This document shows, piece by piece, positions 52,223-61,846 of a stretch of 64,000 bases of DNA. The DNA lies in NCBI RefSeq assembly GCF_027913215.1, contig NZ_CP115784.1:744001-808000 (forward strand). Direction: 5' to 3'. Positions within the stretch are counted from its first letter, which is position 1. The number at the start of each line of letters is the position of its first letter. The notes under the pieces were generated by a model. It saw only the letters and a program-made list of their open reading frames with translations, ran no database searches and was not told the DNA's origin. The DNA comes from Paracoccus aerodenitrificans. GTDB taxonomy: Bacteria; Pseudomonadota; Alphaproteobacteria; Rhodobacterales; Rhodobacteraceae. The position numbers and the translations under genes were made by a program.

Positions 52223-52238
52223 AGTATCTTGCAATACT
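52223..52238. promoter_or_regulatory. LysR-type operator candidate
   Basis: AGTAT-N6-ATACT is a perfect dyad containing a T-N11-A motif, located 24 bases upstream of the LysR start and 67 bases upstream of the nitroreductase start. It is a likely autoregulatory and activation site. Confidence 0.5.
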
Positions 52239-52304
52239 CGCATATTATCCCCGTCAGGTAAATTCTGTATTTCCTTTCCGAAACCCTCAATTCGGAAAGT
52301 CATT

Positions 52305-52919
52305 ATGACGAACCCCACCATTTCCCTGATCGAGCAACGCGTATCAGCCAATCTGTTCGACGCCTCTCACGTCCTGACGGATGCAGAGATCGAGCGACTG
52401 GTGCATCTGGCGACGCGCGCACCCACCGCCTACAACCTCCAGAACTGGCGGTTCATCGCAGTGCGAACACCGGAGTCGAAAGCCCGGCTGCGTAGCGTTG
52501 CCCAAGATCAGCCCAAGGTGTCGGACGCTGCCGTCACCTTCATCATCTGCGGCGTGCTTCCCGATCACGAGATTCTCGCCGAGCGGTTGCGCCCCTCTGT
52601 CGAGGCCGGCTTCATGCCGGCGGCCATGGTGGTTGGCTGGCAGGAAGGCGCGCGCCAGCAATATGCTGATCCCCGGATGGCACGCGACGAAGCCGTGCGC
52701 TCGGCCACCTTTGGCGCGGCGACGCTTATGCATGCGGCCGAAGCGATGGGCCTCGCCTCCGGTCCCATGGTCGGATTCGACGCCGAAGGCGTGGCGCGCG
52801 CATTCGGTCTGATGCCGGTCGAAGTGCCGGTCCTGCTCCTCGCAGTCGGCCGCGCGGCCCCCGGAAACTGGCCTCAAAAACCGCGCCGCCCGCTTGCGGA
52901 GATTCTGGAGGTCGCATGA
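52305..52919 (+). CDS. Nitroreductase-family protein
   Basis: A 204-residue FMN-binding oxidoreductase: LVHLATRAPTAYNLQNWRFIAV (FMN phosphate region), and a C-terminal FGAATLMHAAEAMGLASGPMVGFD segment. Such enzymes reduce nitroaromatics, quinones or other electrophiles using NAD(P)H. Overlap with the EamA gene (ATGA) indicates an operon under the divergent LysR. Confidence 0.87.
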   Translation: MTNPTISLIEQRVSANLFDASHVLTDAEIERLVHLATRAPTAYNLQNWRFIAVRTPESKARLRSVAQDQPKVSDAAVTFIICGVLPDHEILAERLRPSVEAGFMPAAMVVGWQEGARQQYADPRMARDEAVRSATFGAATLMHAAEAMGLASGPMVGFDAEGVARAFGLMPVEVPVLLLAVGRAAPGNWPQKPRRPLAEILEVA

Positions 52920-53818
52920 AACCCTGCGCGTCCGATCTGCTGCTGACGGCGATTGCGCCTGCCATATGGGGCAGTACCTACATCGTCACGACCGAGTTTC
53001 TGCCGGACTATTCGCCGATGACGGTGGCGATGCTTCGGGCGTTGCCCGCCGGCCTTTTGCTGCTTCTGATCGTTCGGCAGTTTCCGGCGGGAATATGGTG
53101 GCTGCGCATCTTCATCCTTGGCGCGCTCAACTTCTCGATCTTCTGGAGCATGTTGTTCGTTTCGGCCTACCGTCTTCCGGGTGGCGTCGCGGCCACGGTG
53201 GGCGCGGTCCAGCCGCTGATCGTCATCTTCCTCGCCGCCGCCATGCTCGGCAACAGGATACGGCCCGCCTCGGTCCTTGCGGCGATGATCGGTCTCGGTG
53301 GTGTTGCCCTTCTGGTGTTAACGCCTCAAGCGGCGCTCGATCCGGTGGGCATTGCGGCGGGTCTTGCTGGTGCGGTCTCCATGGCCTTCGGCACCGTCTT
53401 GACCCGTAAGTGGCAACCCACGGTGTCGCTGCTCACCTTCACCGCATGGCAACTGACAGCCGGTGGTCTTCTTCTCATGCCGATGGCCCTGCTTGTCGAG
53501 CCGACCGTTCCGGTTCCGACAATACCCAACCTCCTTGGGCTGTTCTGGCTCGGGCTGATCGGCGCGGCGCTGACCTACATATTGTGGTTCCGTGGCATTG
53601 CCCGGCTGGACTCGGCAGTGGTTTCCTCGCTGGGCTTTCTCAGCCGGGTAACTGCCGTGCTGCTCGGGTGGTCCTTCCTCGGTCAGACGCTGACGGCACT
53701 TCAAATCGTCGGCGTTGTCCTTGTCATTGGTAGCATCTGGCTCGGCCAACGCCCCAATCGCAATTCCACACCTTTATCCCGAGAGGGCGATCCGGCCTCG
53801 GCCGGGTCGAAAACCTGA
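52916..53818 (+). CDS. EamA/DMT-family exporter
   Basis: A 300-residue inner-membrane protein with about ten helices in two EamA repeats (IWGSTYIVTTEFLPDYSPMTV near the start; a second repeat from about residue 150). Members export amino acids or small organic compounds. It is coupled to the nitroreductase gene, suggesting efflux of a reduced or toxic compound. Confidence 0.88.
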   Translation: MKPCASDLLLTAIAPAIWGSTYIVTTEFLPDYSPMTVAMLRALPAGLLLLLIVRQFPAGIWWLRIFILGALNFSIFWSMLFVSAYRLPGGVAATVGAVQPLIVIFLAAAMLGNRIRPASVLAAMIGLGGVALLVLTPQAALDPVGIAAGLAGAVSMAFGTVLTRKWQPTVSLLTFTAWQLTAGGLLLMPMALLVEPTVPVPTIPNLLGLFWLGLIGAALTYILWFRGIARLDSAVVSSLGFLSRVTAVLLGWSFLGQTLTALQIVGVVLVIGSIWLGQRPNRNSTPLSREGDPASAGSKT

Positions 53819-53826
53819 CAAAAGGT

Positions 53827-54055
53827 GTGACCGTGCGCCGGAGTGACCGCATAGTATCTGATCGGAGCGAGCCATCGCTGTTGTTGCATGCGCGTATTCC
53901 CATGACATCTCTGAGCCAAACGCTTGCCGTTGCCGAATATCTGAATTTCCGCCACGCGGCGAACGCGCTCGGCGTGTCCCAGTCCAGCGTCAGTGCGCGC
54001 GTGAAGGCACTGGAGGAAAACCTTGGCATCCTCCCGTTCGAGCGACATGCACCTA
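53827..54055 (+). pseudogene. Truncated LysR regulator (N-terminal HTH only)
   Basis: Only about 75 residues of a LysR protein remain: SLSQTLAVAEYLNFRHAANALG...SSVSARVKALEENLGILPFERH. It closely parallels the start of the intact LysR at 58718 (ALAVAEYLSFHRAAQALG...SSVSSRIKALEEDLGVALFDR). The similarity stops at about 54050, where sequence of the oppositely oriented LysR gene begins. It is a relic of a rearrangement that joined two LysR cassettes. Confidence 0.75.
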
Positions 54056-54078
54056 GAATCTGTCTATCGCCGATGCCG

Positions 54079-55023
54079 TCACCCAGAAACTGGTGTTTCG
54101 AGTTCCTGTTTGGCGTCGCGGATCAAACCAGCCAGAAAGTCCGCAACCACCCGAACCCTGCGCGATTGAGCGAGATCCGAATGGATCGCAAGCCAGATTT
54201 CCCGGTCGATGCCAAGATCGCCTTGCAAGCAGACGAGATTGTTCTGCCGGCCGAGAAAGTGCGGAAGCACAGCCAATCCGACGCCCGAGATGGCGGCGGC
54301 GAGTTGCGCCGAGAGTGTCGTGGTCGCCAGAGTCGGCGCACGTCCGCGCAGCGCGCGCTCAACCCATCGGGCGGCAGGAAGATGACCGTAGGTTTCGCAC
54401 CATGTGATGAAGCGATCCGTTTCAAGCCGGGCATCATCTCGACGATGTTCGGCATACACACGCGAGGCATAAAGGCCGAAACCGAGCGTGCCGAGACGCC
54501 GGATTGTGACATTCCCTCGCTCGGGCTTGACCAGCCGAACGGCGAGATCGGCATCGCGCCGATGCAGATTGACCGCCGGAACGTCCGTGACGACCTCCAG
54601 TGTGAGGTCGGGATACTGATTGGTCAGCTTCGGCAGCGCGGGGATGATGATGTTGTTCGCCAGCGTCTCAGCCGTGGCGAGCCGCACCCGTCCCGCGATC
54701 CCAGTTTGTGCAGCCGATCCTTCGGTAAAGGCTTCGGCCGCCAGTTCCAGCGTTTCGGCGCGCTCCAGCAGCGCCGCCCCGTCATCCGTGAGGCGATAGC
54801 CGTTCTGGTGCCGGCTGAACAGCGTCAGTCCGAGCGCGGCTTCCAGTCGCTCAATCTGGCGCGACACGGTGGCCAGGCCAGTGCCGAGGCTGGCCGCCGC
54901 GCCGCTCAACGACCCGGTGCGGGCGATGGCGAGGAACACCCGCGCATCGTCCCAGCGAAGGCGGCCCGCGCCATGCTTTCCGATTTCGGAAATCTGATTA
55001 CGGTTCTTAGTGGTTTTATTCAT
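54079..55023 (-). CDS. LysR-type regulator
   Basis: A 314-residue LysR regulator with HTH (WDDARVFLAIARTGSLSGAAASLGTGLATVSRQIERLEAALG) and effector domain. The ATG at 55023 is used; an in-frame upstream start would overlap the divergent aldo/keto reductase gene. Only 46 bases separate the two starts, so the shared region must hold both promoters and the operator. It is the likely regulator of the four-gene redox/efflux operon. Confidence 0.88.
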   Translation of the reverse strand: MNKTTKNRNQISEIGKHGAGRLRWDDARVFLAIARTGSLSGAAASLGTGLATVSRQIERLEAALGLTLFSRHQNGYRLTDDGAALLERAETLELAAEAFTEGSAAQTGIAGRVRLATAETLANNIIIPALPKLTNQYPDLTLEVVTDVPAVNLHRRDADLAVRLVKPERGNVTIRRLGTLGFGLYASRVYAEHRRDDARLETDRFITWCETYGHLPAARWVERALRGRAPTLATTTLSAQLAAAISGVGLAVLPHFLGRQNNLVCLQGDLGIDREIWLAIHSDLAQSRRVRVVADFLAGLIRDAKQELETPVSG

Positions 55024-55069
55024 CGAAAGAGAAAACCATCTTTGTCTCCGAAGAACAAGGAGCAAAGCA

Positions 55070-56053
55070 ATGCAACAGCGAACACTTGGTCCCGACCTAT
55101 CGGTTTCCTCCATCGGGCTTGGCTGTATGGGGATGAGCGAGTTCTATGGCCCACGCGACGACGAGGAATCTTTGGCGGTGCTACGGCGGGCGGTCGATCT
55201 AGGTATCGACTTGCTCGATACCGCCGACATGTATGGGCCGCACCACAATGAACAATTGATAGGGCGCTTCCTCGCCGAAAGCCGTGCCAAGGTGAAGATC
55301 GCCACCAAGTTTGGCATCGTGCGCAAACCCGGCGAATACGCGCGCAGCATCGACAACAGCGCCGGCTACATGCGTCGCGCCTGCGAAGGATCGCTCAAGC
55401 GATTGGGAATTGAGCGGATCGACCTCTACTACGTCCATCGCATCGACCGCGAGCAGCCCATAGAAGAAACGATGGAGGGGCTGGCCACCCTGCACCGTGA
55501 AGGCAAGATTGGCCATATCGGGCTTTGCGAGGTCAGCGCCGAGACGCTGCGCCGCGCCCATGCCGTCCACCCTGTCACGGCGGTTCAGACCGAATACTCC
55601 CTTTGGACCCGCGATGTGGAAGCCGAAATTCTGCCCACATGCCGCGAGTTGGGCATTGGCTTCGTCGCCTATTCACCGCTCGGGCGCGGATTCCTCACCG
55701 GAAGATTTCAGGCTGGATCGCAGTTCGAGGAAGGGGATTTTCGCGCCAGCCTGCCGCGCTTCACGCCGGATAACGCCGCGACCAACGGCGCGCTGGTCGA
55801 TGTGGTACGTGGTATTGCAGCCGAAAAGAACTGCACTCCTGCACAGGTGGCCTTGGCATGGGTGCTGGCCAAGGGCGACAACATCGTGCCGATCCCCGGC
55901 ACCAAGCGGATCAAGTATCTCGAAGAAAACGCTTCCGCCACTTCCGTTGGATTGTCTGCTGATGAACTCGCCGACCTGGAGCGCTCGATCATTGTGCTTC
56001 CCGTAGCAGGGGACCGTTACACGGCGGAAGGCATGAAGGGAGTCAACATATGA
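55070..56053 (+). CDS. Aldo/keto reductase
   Basis: A 327-residue NADPH-dependent reductase. The catalytic tetrad is visible: Asp and Tyr in LLDTADMYGPHHNE, Lys in KIATKFG, His in YYVHRID; the cofactor loop is IPIPGTKRIKYLEENA. It reduces aldehydes or ketones such as methylglyoxal. GGAG precedes the ATG. It overlaps the next gene by four bases. Confidence 0.9.
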   Translation: MQQRTLGPDLSVSSIGLGCMGMSEFYGPRDDEESLAVLRRAVDLGIDLLDTADMYGPHHNEQLIGRFLAESRAKVKIATKFGIVRKPGEYARSIDNSAGYMRRACEGSLKRLGIERIDLYYVHRIDREQPIEETMEGLATLHREGKIGHIGLCEVSAETLRRAHAVHPVTAVQTEYSLWTRDVEAEILPTCRELGIGFVAYSPLGRGFLTGRFQAGSQFEEGDFRASLPRFTPDNAATNGALVDVVRGIAAEKNCTPAQVALAWVLAKGDNIVPIPGTKRIKYLEENASATSVGLSADELADLERSIIVLPVAGDRYTAEGMKGVNI

Positions 56054-56427
56054 CCCTGGATCGACGTGCCAAGGCCCTTGCTCTTCTTGAGCAACTCGAT
56101 CCAGACGCCCCAACGCGAGTTGCCGCCAATCTGGACGCGCTGTCGGATGATTTCCTCGAAATCATTCTCGGCTTTTCATTTGCGGACATCGTATCTCGTC
56201 CTGGCATCGACCTTCGCACCCGCGAGATGCTGACTGTCTCGGCTTTGATGGGGATGGGGACGGCGCCGGGACAACTGGAATTCCATATCCGTGCGGCTTT
56301 GAATACCGGCGTCACCCGCGAAGAGATCATCGAAATCCTTCTTCAGATAGCAGTCTATGCCGGTGTCCCTGCCTGCATGAATGGCATCTCCGCCGCCAAA
56401 AAAGCTTTCGCCTCTCAAGCTGTCTGA
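56050..56427 (+). CDS. Carboxymuconolactone decarboxylase-family protein
   Basis: A 125-residue CMD/AhpD-fold protein (DLRTREMLTVSALMGMG...QLEFHIRAALNTGVTREEIIEILLQIAVYAG). The AhpD CxxC pair is absent, so it is closer to the decarboxylase branch. Overlap with the aldo/keto reductase gene indicates joint expression; the substrate is unknown. Confidence 0.85.
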   Translation: MTLDRRAKALALLEQLDPDAPTRVAANLDALSDDFLEIILGFSFADIVSRPGIDLRTREMLTVSALMGMGTAPGQLEFHIRAALNTGVTREEIIEILLQIAVYAGVPACMNGISAAKKAFASQAV

Positions 56428-56485
56428 CATCTCCGGACAGTTCGTTTGGGGCCGCCAGACCTTCCAATTCCAAGGTTCAATTCAA

Positions 56486-57679
56486 ATGCAAGAACAAGAA
56501 GAACGCGCTTCGTGGCGAAACTGGCTGGCTGTCGGCGTCCTGGGGGTCGGATCATTTGCGATCGTCACCACGGAACTGGCACCTATCGGTCTGCTGACTT
56601 CGATAGCAGGCGATCTGGGCGAGAGCGAAGCCAAAGTCGGCCTGATCGTTACCGGCTACGCCTGGATCGCTGCCGCTGGCGCATTGATTTCGGCAATGGC
56701 ATTGGGACAGATGCCCCGGAAGCCGCTTCTCGTGGCGCTGATGCTTGTGCTGGCATTGTCCAGTGCTGTAGCGGCCATGACCACGACCTTCCCGGCGCTT
56801 TTCGGTGCCAGAATAATTGGTGCGGTGGCTCACGGCATCTTCTGGGCGATGATCGGGACGCTCGGTGCGCAGATCGTTCCGGCCAGGCATGTCGGCGTTG
56901 CAACCTCGATTATTTTTGGCGGCGTGTCGGCAGCCAGTGTTCTGGGTGTTCCCTTGGCGGGAATGATCGGCCACCTCGATAGCTGGCGAACGGCGTTTGG
57001 CTGTATCGCCGCACTATCTTTTGTAACCGCCGCCGCAATTGTCTTTTCCGTGCCGCGAGTTCAAGCCACTGCGCCGGTAGGTAGAAAAGCTCTTTCGGCC
57101 ATTGCCCGAGATCCGGTGTTTCTTCGAATTTACGGTGCGACAGCTTGTGCGATAACGGCGCATTTTGCTGCGTTCACGTATATCGAACCATTGCTTTCCG
57201 ACAGTCTGCATATGCCACCGAATACATTGTACGGGCTCCTTTTCGCGTTCGGTGTCGCCGGTCTCCTTGGCAATGTGCTTACCGGCGTCTTCGTGGACCA
57301 CTATCTCAAAGCGCTCGTGTCGGGGGCGCTCGCGTTGATGGCGTTATGTCTGGGTGGAATTGGATTGATCGGTGCGGGCGCAGGCGCGGTTATCGCCGGT
57401 ATCCTGCTGGTTGGCTGGGGGATCGGTGTTGCGGCTGTCTTCGTCGGTTTTCAGACTTGGATTCTACGCGCAGCGGGTGACGCGGCACTTCCCGCATCCG
57501 CAATATATGTTGCGATTTTCAATGCGGCGATTGGTACAGGCGCGTTGCTGGGTTCGATTGTTATTTCCTTCACCAATCTTGGCGGCCTCATGATGATCGC
57601 AGCGGTCGCGCTCACCGCCAGCCTCATACCCGTGACTTTTTTGTCGACCCCGGCCGCTTTGCAGCCGCCGAGAGAATAG
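56486..57679 (+). CDS. MFS transporter, DHA1-like
   Basis: A 397-residue major facilitator protein with 12 predicted helices and an N-terminal TELAPIGLLTSIAGDLGESEAKVG segment as in sugar/drug efflux proteins. The ATG at 56486 is chosen at the usual distance before the first helix; an in-frame longer form would overlap the preceding gene. It probably exports a substrate or product of the neighbouring oxidoreductases. Confidence 0.88.
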   Translation: MQEQEERASWRNWLAVGVLGVGSFAIVTTELAPIGLLTSIAGDLGESEAKVGLIVTGYAWIAAAGALISAMALGQMPRKPLLVALMLVLALSSAVAAMTTTFPALFGARIIGAVAHGIFWAMIGTLGAQIVPARHVGVATSIIFGGVSAASVLGVPLAGMIGHLDSWRTAFGCIAALSFVTAAAIVFSVPRVQATAPVGRKALSAIARDPVFLRIYGATACAITAHFAAFTYIEPLLSDSLHMPPNTLYGLLFAFGVAGLLGNVLTGVFVDHYLKALVSGALALMALCLGGIGLIGAGAGAVIAGILLVGWGIGVAAVFVGFQTWILRAAGDAALPASAIYVAIFNAAIGTGALLGSIVISFTNLGGLMMIAAVALTASLIPVTFLSTPAALQPPRE

Positions 57680-57736
57680 GTGTGCCGCATCAGAATTGCG
57701 TCACGGATTCCGAAACAAAATTCCTGGAGAATATGT

Positions 57737-58708
57737 ATGGATACTGTAGTCCTCATGACCGGCGTCGGCGGTGTCGAAAAGCTGGAGGTTTCACAAATCT
57801 CGTCGAAACAGCCGGGGCCTGGCATGGCGCGGATCAGAAACCTCGCTATCGGCGTGAACTTCATCGACATCTATCACCGGACTGGCCTTTATCCCCTCTC
57901 TTTACCTGCCGCCCTCGGCGTTGAGGCCGCTGGAGTAGTGGAAGCCTTGGGCGAAGGCGTCACTGGTTTTTCAATCGGGGATCGCGTTGCCTATGCCGGT
58001 GCGCCGGTCGGCGCTTATGCAACGGCACGCTCTTTGCCGGCTTCACGGCTCATCAAACTGCCGGATGGTATAGAGTTTCGCAGCGCAGCGGCGTCGATGC
58101 TCAAAGGGCTGACTGCCCATATGCTGCTGACCCGCACCTATGCCGTTGAGCGGGGGACGACCTTGCTTGTCCACGGAGCCGCTGGCGGCCTGGGTTCGAT
58201 CCTCGTGCGCTGGGCGAAGCATCTCGGAGCCACGGTCATCGGCACGGCAGGGTCGGAAGCAAAGGCCGACATCGCGCGATCCTACGGTGCGGATCACGTC
58301 ATCGTCGGGCGAAATGCTGATCTTGTGTCCGAGGTGGGATCGCTGACCCAGGGCGTCGGTGTGGATTTTACCATTGACGGGATCGGTGGTGATACGCTGC
58401 TTAAAAGCTTGGCCTGCACCCGGCGCTTCGGAACGGTCGCAAGCATCGGTCAGGCAGCCGGAGCTATTCCATCACTTGCGGTAGAGGATATCGGCCCCAT
58501 CCGTTCGTTGTCGCTCGCCCGGCCAAGTGTGATGGCTTATGCCGCCGACCTGACAGTCTATCATCATGCGGCCGAAGCCTTGCTCGAAATGATGCAGAAA
58601 GGCGTCTGCACCGAGATTGGCGGCGAGTATCCTCTGGCCGAAGCGGCGCAGGCTCAATCCGATCTCGAAGCCGGTCGCACGACCGGAAGCCTCTTGCTGA
58701 TTCCGTAG
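57737..58708 (+). CDS. Quinone oxidoreductase-like zinc-free MDR enzyme
   Basis: A 323-residue medium-chain reductase of the QOR group: NFIDIYHRTGLYPLSLPAALGVEAAGVV, and the NADPH-binding VHGAAGGLGSILVRWAKHLGATVIGTA. No zinc-binding cysteines. It reduces quinones or enones. Last enzyme of the operon, ten bases before the next LysR gene. Confidence 0.9.
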   Translation: MDTVVLMTGVGGVEKLEVSQISSKQPGPGMARIRNLAIGVNFIDIYHRTGLYPLSLPAALGVEAAGVVEALGEGVTGFSIGDRVAYAGAPVGAYATARSLPASRLIKLPDGIEFRSAAASMLKGLTAHMLLTRTYAVERGTTLLVHGAAGGLGSILVRWAKHLGATVIGTAGSEAKADIARSYGADHVIVGRNADLVSEVGSLTQGVGVDFTIDGIGGDTLLKSLACTRRFGTVASIGQAAGAIPSLAVEDIGPIRSLSLARPSVMAYAADLTVYHHAAEALLEMMQKGVCTEIGGEYPLAEAAQAQSDLEAGRTTGSLLLIP

Positions 58709-58717
58709 GGCACCTCC

Positions 58718-59689
58718 ATGCGTAGGCGGAGGAGCAACAATACAGAAAGCGCAGAGCTGAGAAGTGCAATTCTTGGCGTTCGCGTTCCGATGGTCGCTTT
58801 GGTCCAGGCGCTCGCGGTCGCAGAGTATCTCAGCTTCCACCGTGCAGCGCAGGCGCTCGGCACCAGCCAGTCAAGCGTCAGCTCACGGATAAAGGCGCTG
58901 GAGGAAGATTTGGGCGTCGCCCTCTTCGACCGTAGCACGCGCGGCGTCCGCGTGACCGAAGCTGGCCGACGTTTCGTCGATCATGTCGAGGACGCGATGG
59001 GCATCCTGGACCGCGCCATCAAGACGGCGGGGATGCAAGCGTGCGGAAAGGAAAGCAGGCTTCGCATCGGCATCCACGCCCTCACGCCGGGCTGCTTTCT
59101 AGACCGACTGCTGGAGCGGTTTCATACCAAGAATCCCGGCGTTCAACTTCATATCACCGAGGGCACGGCGCGCGATGGGCAAAACATGGTGCGAGAAAGC
59201 AGGCTTGATGTTGCCTTTATGGCATGCACCCACGAAATCCCCGATCTCAATTCCCGCGTCATCTGGCGGGATCGTTTGATGGTGGCGCTGCCGGTAAAGC
59301 ATCGCTTGGCAGCACAATCGGATGTGGAGTGGCAGCAGCTTGCGAGCGAAACCTTCCTTGTTCGCCATGGCGGGACCGGTCCACAGGTTCATGACCTCAT
59401 TGTGCTTCGCTCGGCCGGGAAATGGCCGACGCCGACGATCCGCCGCGTCGATACTGGCCGCAGCGCACTGTTGTCGGTGATTGCTTCCGGGCATGGTGTC
59501 TCGCTTTTTGTCGAGGAAACCGCGGCGGCGTGCACGCCAAACCTGATTTTCCTTCCAATCGTTGACGAACCCGAAGCCATCCCATTTTCGGCCATCTGGT
59601 CGCCCCACAACCGAGATCCCGCACTATTGAATTTTCTCACGCTGGCGACACAAATGGGCCGCACACAGCCGAAGTCAGATTCGCGATAG
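58718..59689 (+). CDS. LysR-type regulator
   Basis: A 323-residue LysR regulator with HTH (LVQALAVAEYLSFHRAAQALGTSQSSVSSRIKALEEDLG) and effector domain (SRLRIGIHALTPGCFLDRLL). Its N-terminus is the intact counterpart of the truncated copy at 53827. It is codirectional with, and probably cotranscribed with, the redox operon. Two LysR proteins therefore bracket that operon. Confidence 0.88.
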   Translation: MRRRRSNNTESAELRSAILGVRVPMVALVQALAVAEYLSFHRAAQALGTSQSSVSSRIKALEEDLGVALFDRSTRGVRVTEAGRRFVDHVEDAMGILDRAIKTAGMQACGKESRLRIGIHALTPGCFLDRLLERFHTKNPGVQLHITEGTARDGQNMVRESRLDVAFMACTHEIPDLNSRVIWRDRLMVALPVKHRLAAQSDVEWQQLASETFLVRHGGTGPQVHDLIVLRSAGKWPTPTIRRVDTGRSALLSVIASGHGVSLFVEETAAACTPNLIFLPIVDEPEAIPFSAIWSPHNRDPALLNFLTLATQMGRTQPKSDSR

Positions 59690-59843
59690 TCCACCGTGAA
59701 CGGTGCCGGAATAGTGTCGTCGTCACCCATCCGATTTGCCGCCGATAGTATTCGGCAGCCCTACAGCCACACCTTTGCTGTTGCACCTCGCGAAAACGAC
59801 CATTCTCTGATCGCCTCCGTCTATTTTGCCGATTGGGGTCTAT

Positions 59844-61832
59844 ATGCGTGGAGGCCGAATACTCTGGGGCCAGATCATCGTCGTATTCACCATCGTCGTG
59901 GTGATGGTCTGGGCTGCAACGCAATGGGTGGCTTTCCGGCTCGGCTTCCAGCCACAGCTCGGCAATCCCTGGTTCGATATTGCCGGATGGCCGTTCTATT
60001 ATCCACCGGCCTTCTTCTGGTGGTGGTTTTCCTATGACGCCTATGCGCCCGGCATCTTTACCGAAGGCGCGTTCATCGCCACGTCCGGGGCTGTTCTTGC
60101 CATAGCCGCCGCCTTTCTCCTGTCGATCATCCGGGCACGGGAAGCGCGCAATGTCGCCACCTACGGTTCGGCGCGATGGGCCGAGGATAAGGAAATCCAT
60201 GCGGCCGGATTGCTCGGCCCGGATGGCGTCGTGTTGGGGCGGCACAGCAAGGATTATTTGCGTCATGACGGCCCCGAGCATGTGCTGTGCTTTGCGCCTA
60301 CCCGATCCGGCAAGGGCGTGGGCCTAGTCGTGCCGACGCTGCTGACCTGGCCGGGAAGCTGCATTGTCCATGACATCAAGGGCGAGAACTGGAATCTGAC
60401 CGCAGGTTTCCGCTCCCTTCATGGCCGTGCCCTGCTGTTCGATCCGACCAATGTGCATTCGGCAGCTTACAACCCGCTTCTGGAAGTGCGGCAGGGTGAA
60501 TGGGAAGTCCGCGATGTGCAGAACATCGCGGACATTCTCGTTGATCCCGAAGGCAGCCTCGACAAACGCAACCATTGGGAAAAGACCAGTCACAGCCTGC
60601 TCGTCGGCGCGATCCTGCATGTTCTCTATGCCGAGAAGGAAAAGACGCTGGCGGGTGTCGCCAATTTCCTGTCCGATCCGCGCCGTCCGGTCGAGGCGAC
60701 CTTACGCGCTATGATGGACACGCCGCATCTGGGCGAAGCCGGTGTGCATCCCGTCATTGCCTCATCTGCGCGGGAGCTTCTGAACAAATCGGAGAACGAA
60801 CGCTCCGGCGTGCTTTCGACCGCCATGTCGTTTCTCGGTCTTTACCGAGATCCGGTTGTGGCCCGCGTGACTGAACGCTGCGACTGGCGCATCGCCGATC
60901 TGGTCGGTGCGAAGGAACCGGTCAGCCTCTATCTCGTGGTGCCACCCTCGGACATTAACCGCACCAAGCCGCTGATCCGCCTCATCCTCAATCAAGTCGG
61001 GCGGCGGCTGACCGAGGAACTGGAAAACTCCGGTAAGCGGCATCGGCTGCTGTTGATGCTGGACGAGTTCCCCGCACTGGGGCGGCTGGATTTCTTTGAA
61101 TCGGCGCTCGCCTTCATGGCCGGTTACGGTCTGAAAGCGTTCCTGATCGCCCAATCGCTCAACCAGATCGAGCGTGCCTATGGGCAGAACAATGCCATTC
61201 TCGATAATTGCCATGTGCGCGTGGCCTTCGCGGCCAATGACGAACGCACCGCCAAGCGGATCAGTGATGCGCTCGGCACGGCAACCGAAATGCGGGATTC
61301 CACCAACTATGCCGGCCACCGCCTCGCGCCATGGCTGGGGCACCTCATGGTGTCGCGGCAGGAAACGGCGCGGCCACTCCTGACACCGGGCGAAATCATG
61401 CAGCTTCCACCCACCGACGAGATCGTCATGGTGGCGGGGGTGCCGCCGATCCGTGCGGCCAAGGCACGCTACTATGCTGATGCGCGGTTTCAGGAGCGGG
61501 TGATGTCGCCGCCCGATCTGCGCAAGCAGCCGGTGAACATCACCACATCGGCGCAGGACGACTGGACAAGCCGCGTTGTTGCGGCTGCGACCGGCAATGT
61601 CTCCGCCTCAGATACATCCGATGACGATCCGGCCAATGCAGGTATCCGGCGTGAACCGGAACTGCCCGAGCATGAGGAAATCATCTCGCCACCTCCGCCA
61701 CCATCGCAGGAGTTCGATTTCCTCGATGATGAGCCGGACGTCGATGCAGCCAAGGCCCGTGACATGCGCCAGCGTATGCGCATGGTGGCGCGGCAGGCGT
61801 CACTTGACCCAAATGACGGCATCGAGCTTTGA
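59844..61832 (+). CDS. traG: TraG/VirD4 coupling protein
   Basis: A 662-residue type IV coupling protein with two N-terminal membrane segments (about 8-35 and 75-95), Walker A FAPTRSGKGVGLVVPTLL, Walker B LLLMLDEFPALGRL and the usual AFAANDERTAKRISDALG motif. It links the relaxase-DNA complex to the secretion channel. The ATG at 59844 is chosen over a TTG six codons upstream. It is normally adjacent to the relaxase gene; here 8.6 kb of cargo separates them. Confidence 0.92.
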   Translation: MRGGRILWGQIIVVFTIVVVMVWAATQWVAFRLGFQPQLGNPWFDIAGWPFYYPPAFFWWWFSYDAYAPGIFTEGAFIATSGAVLAIAAAFLLSIIRAREARNVATYGSARWAEDKEIHAAGLLGPDGVVLGRHSKDYLRHDGPEHVLCFAPTRSGKGVGLVVPTLLTWPGSCIVHDIKGENWNLTAGFRSLHGRALLFDPTNVHSAAYNPLLEVRQGEWEVRDVQNIADILVDPEGSLDKRNHWEKTSHSLLVGAILHVLYAEKEKTLAGVANFLSDPRRPVEATLRAMMDTPHLGEAGVHPVIASSARELLNKSENERSGVLSTAMSFLGLYRDPVVARVTERCDWRIADLVGAKEPVSLYLVVPPSDINRTKPLIRLILNQVGRRLTEELENSGKRHRLLLMLDEFPALGRLDFFESALAFMAGYGLKAFLIAQSLNQIERAYGQNNAILDNCHVRVAFAANDERTAKRISDALGTATEMRDSTNYAGHRLAPWLGHLMVSRQETARPLLTPGEIMQLPPTDEIVMVAGVPPIRAAKARYYADARFQERVMSPPDLRKQPVNITTSAQDDWTSRVVAAATGNVSASDTSDDDPANAGIRREPELPEHEEIISPPPPPSQEFDFLDDEPDVDAAKARDMRQRMRMVARQASLDPNDGIEL

Positions 61833-61846
61833 GATCGGAGACAGGC

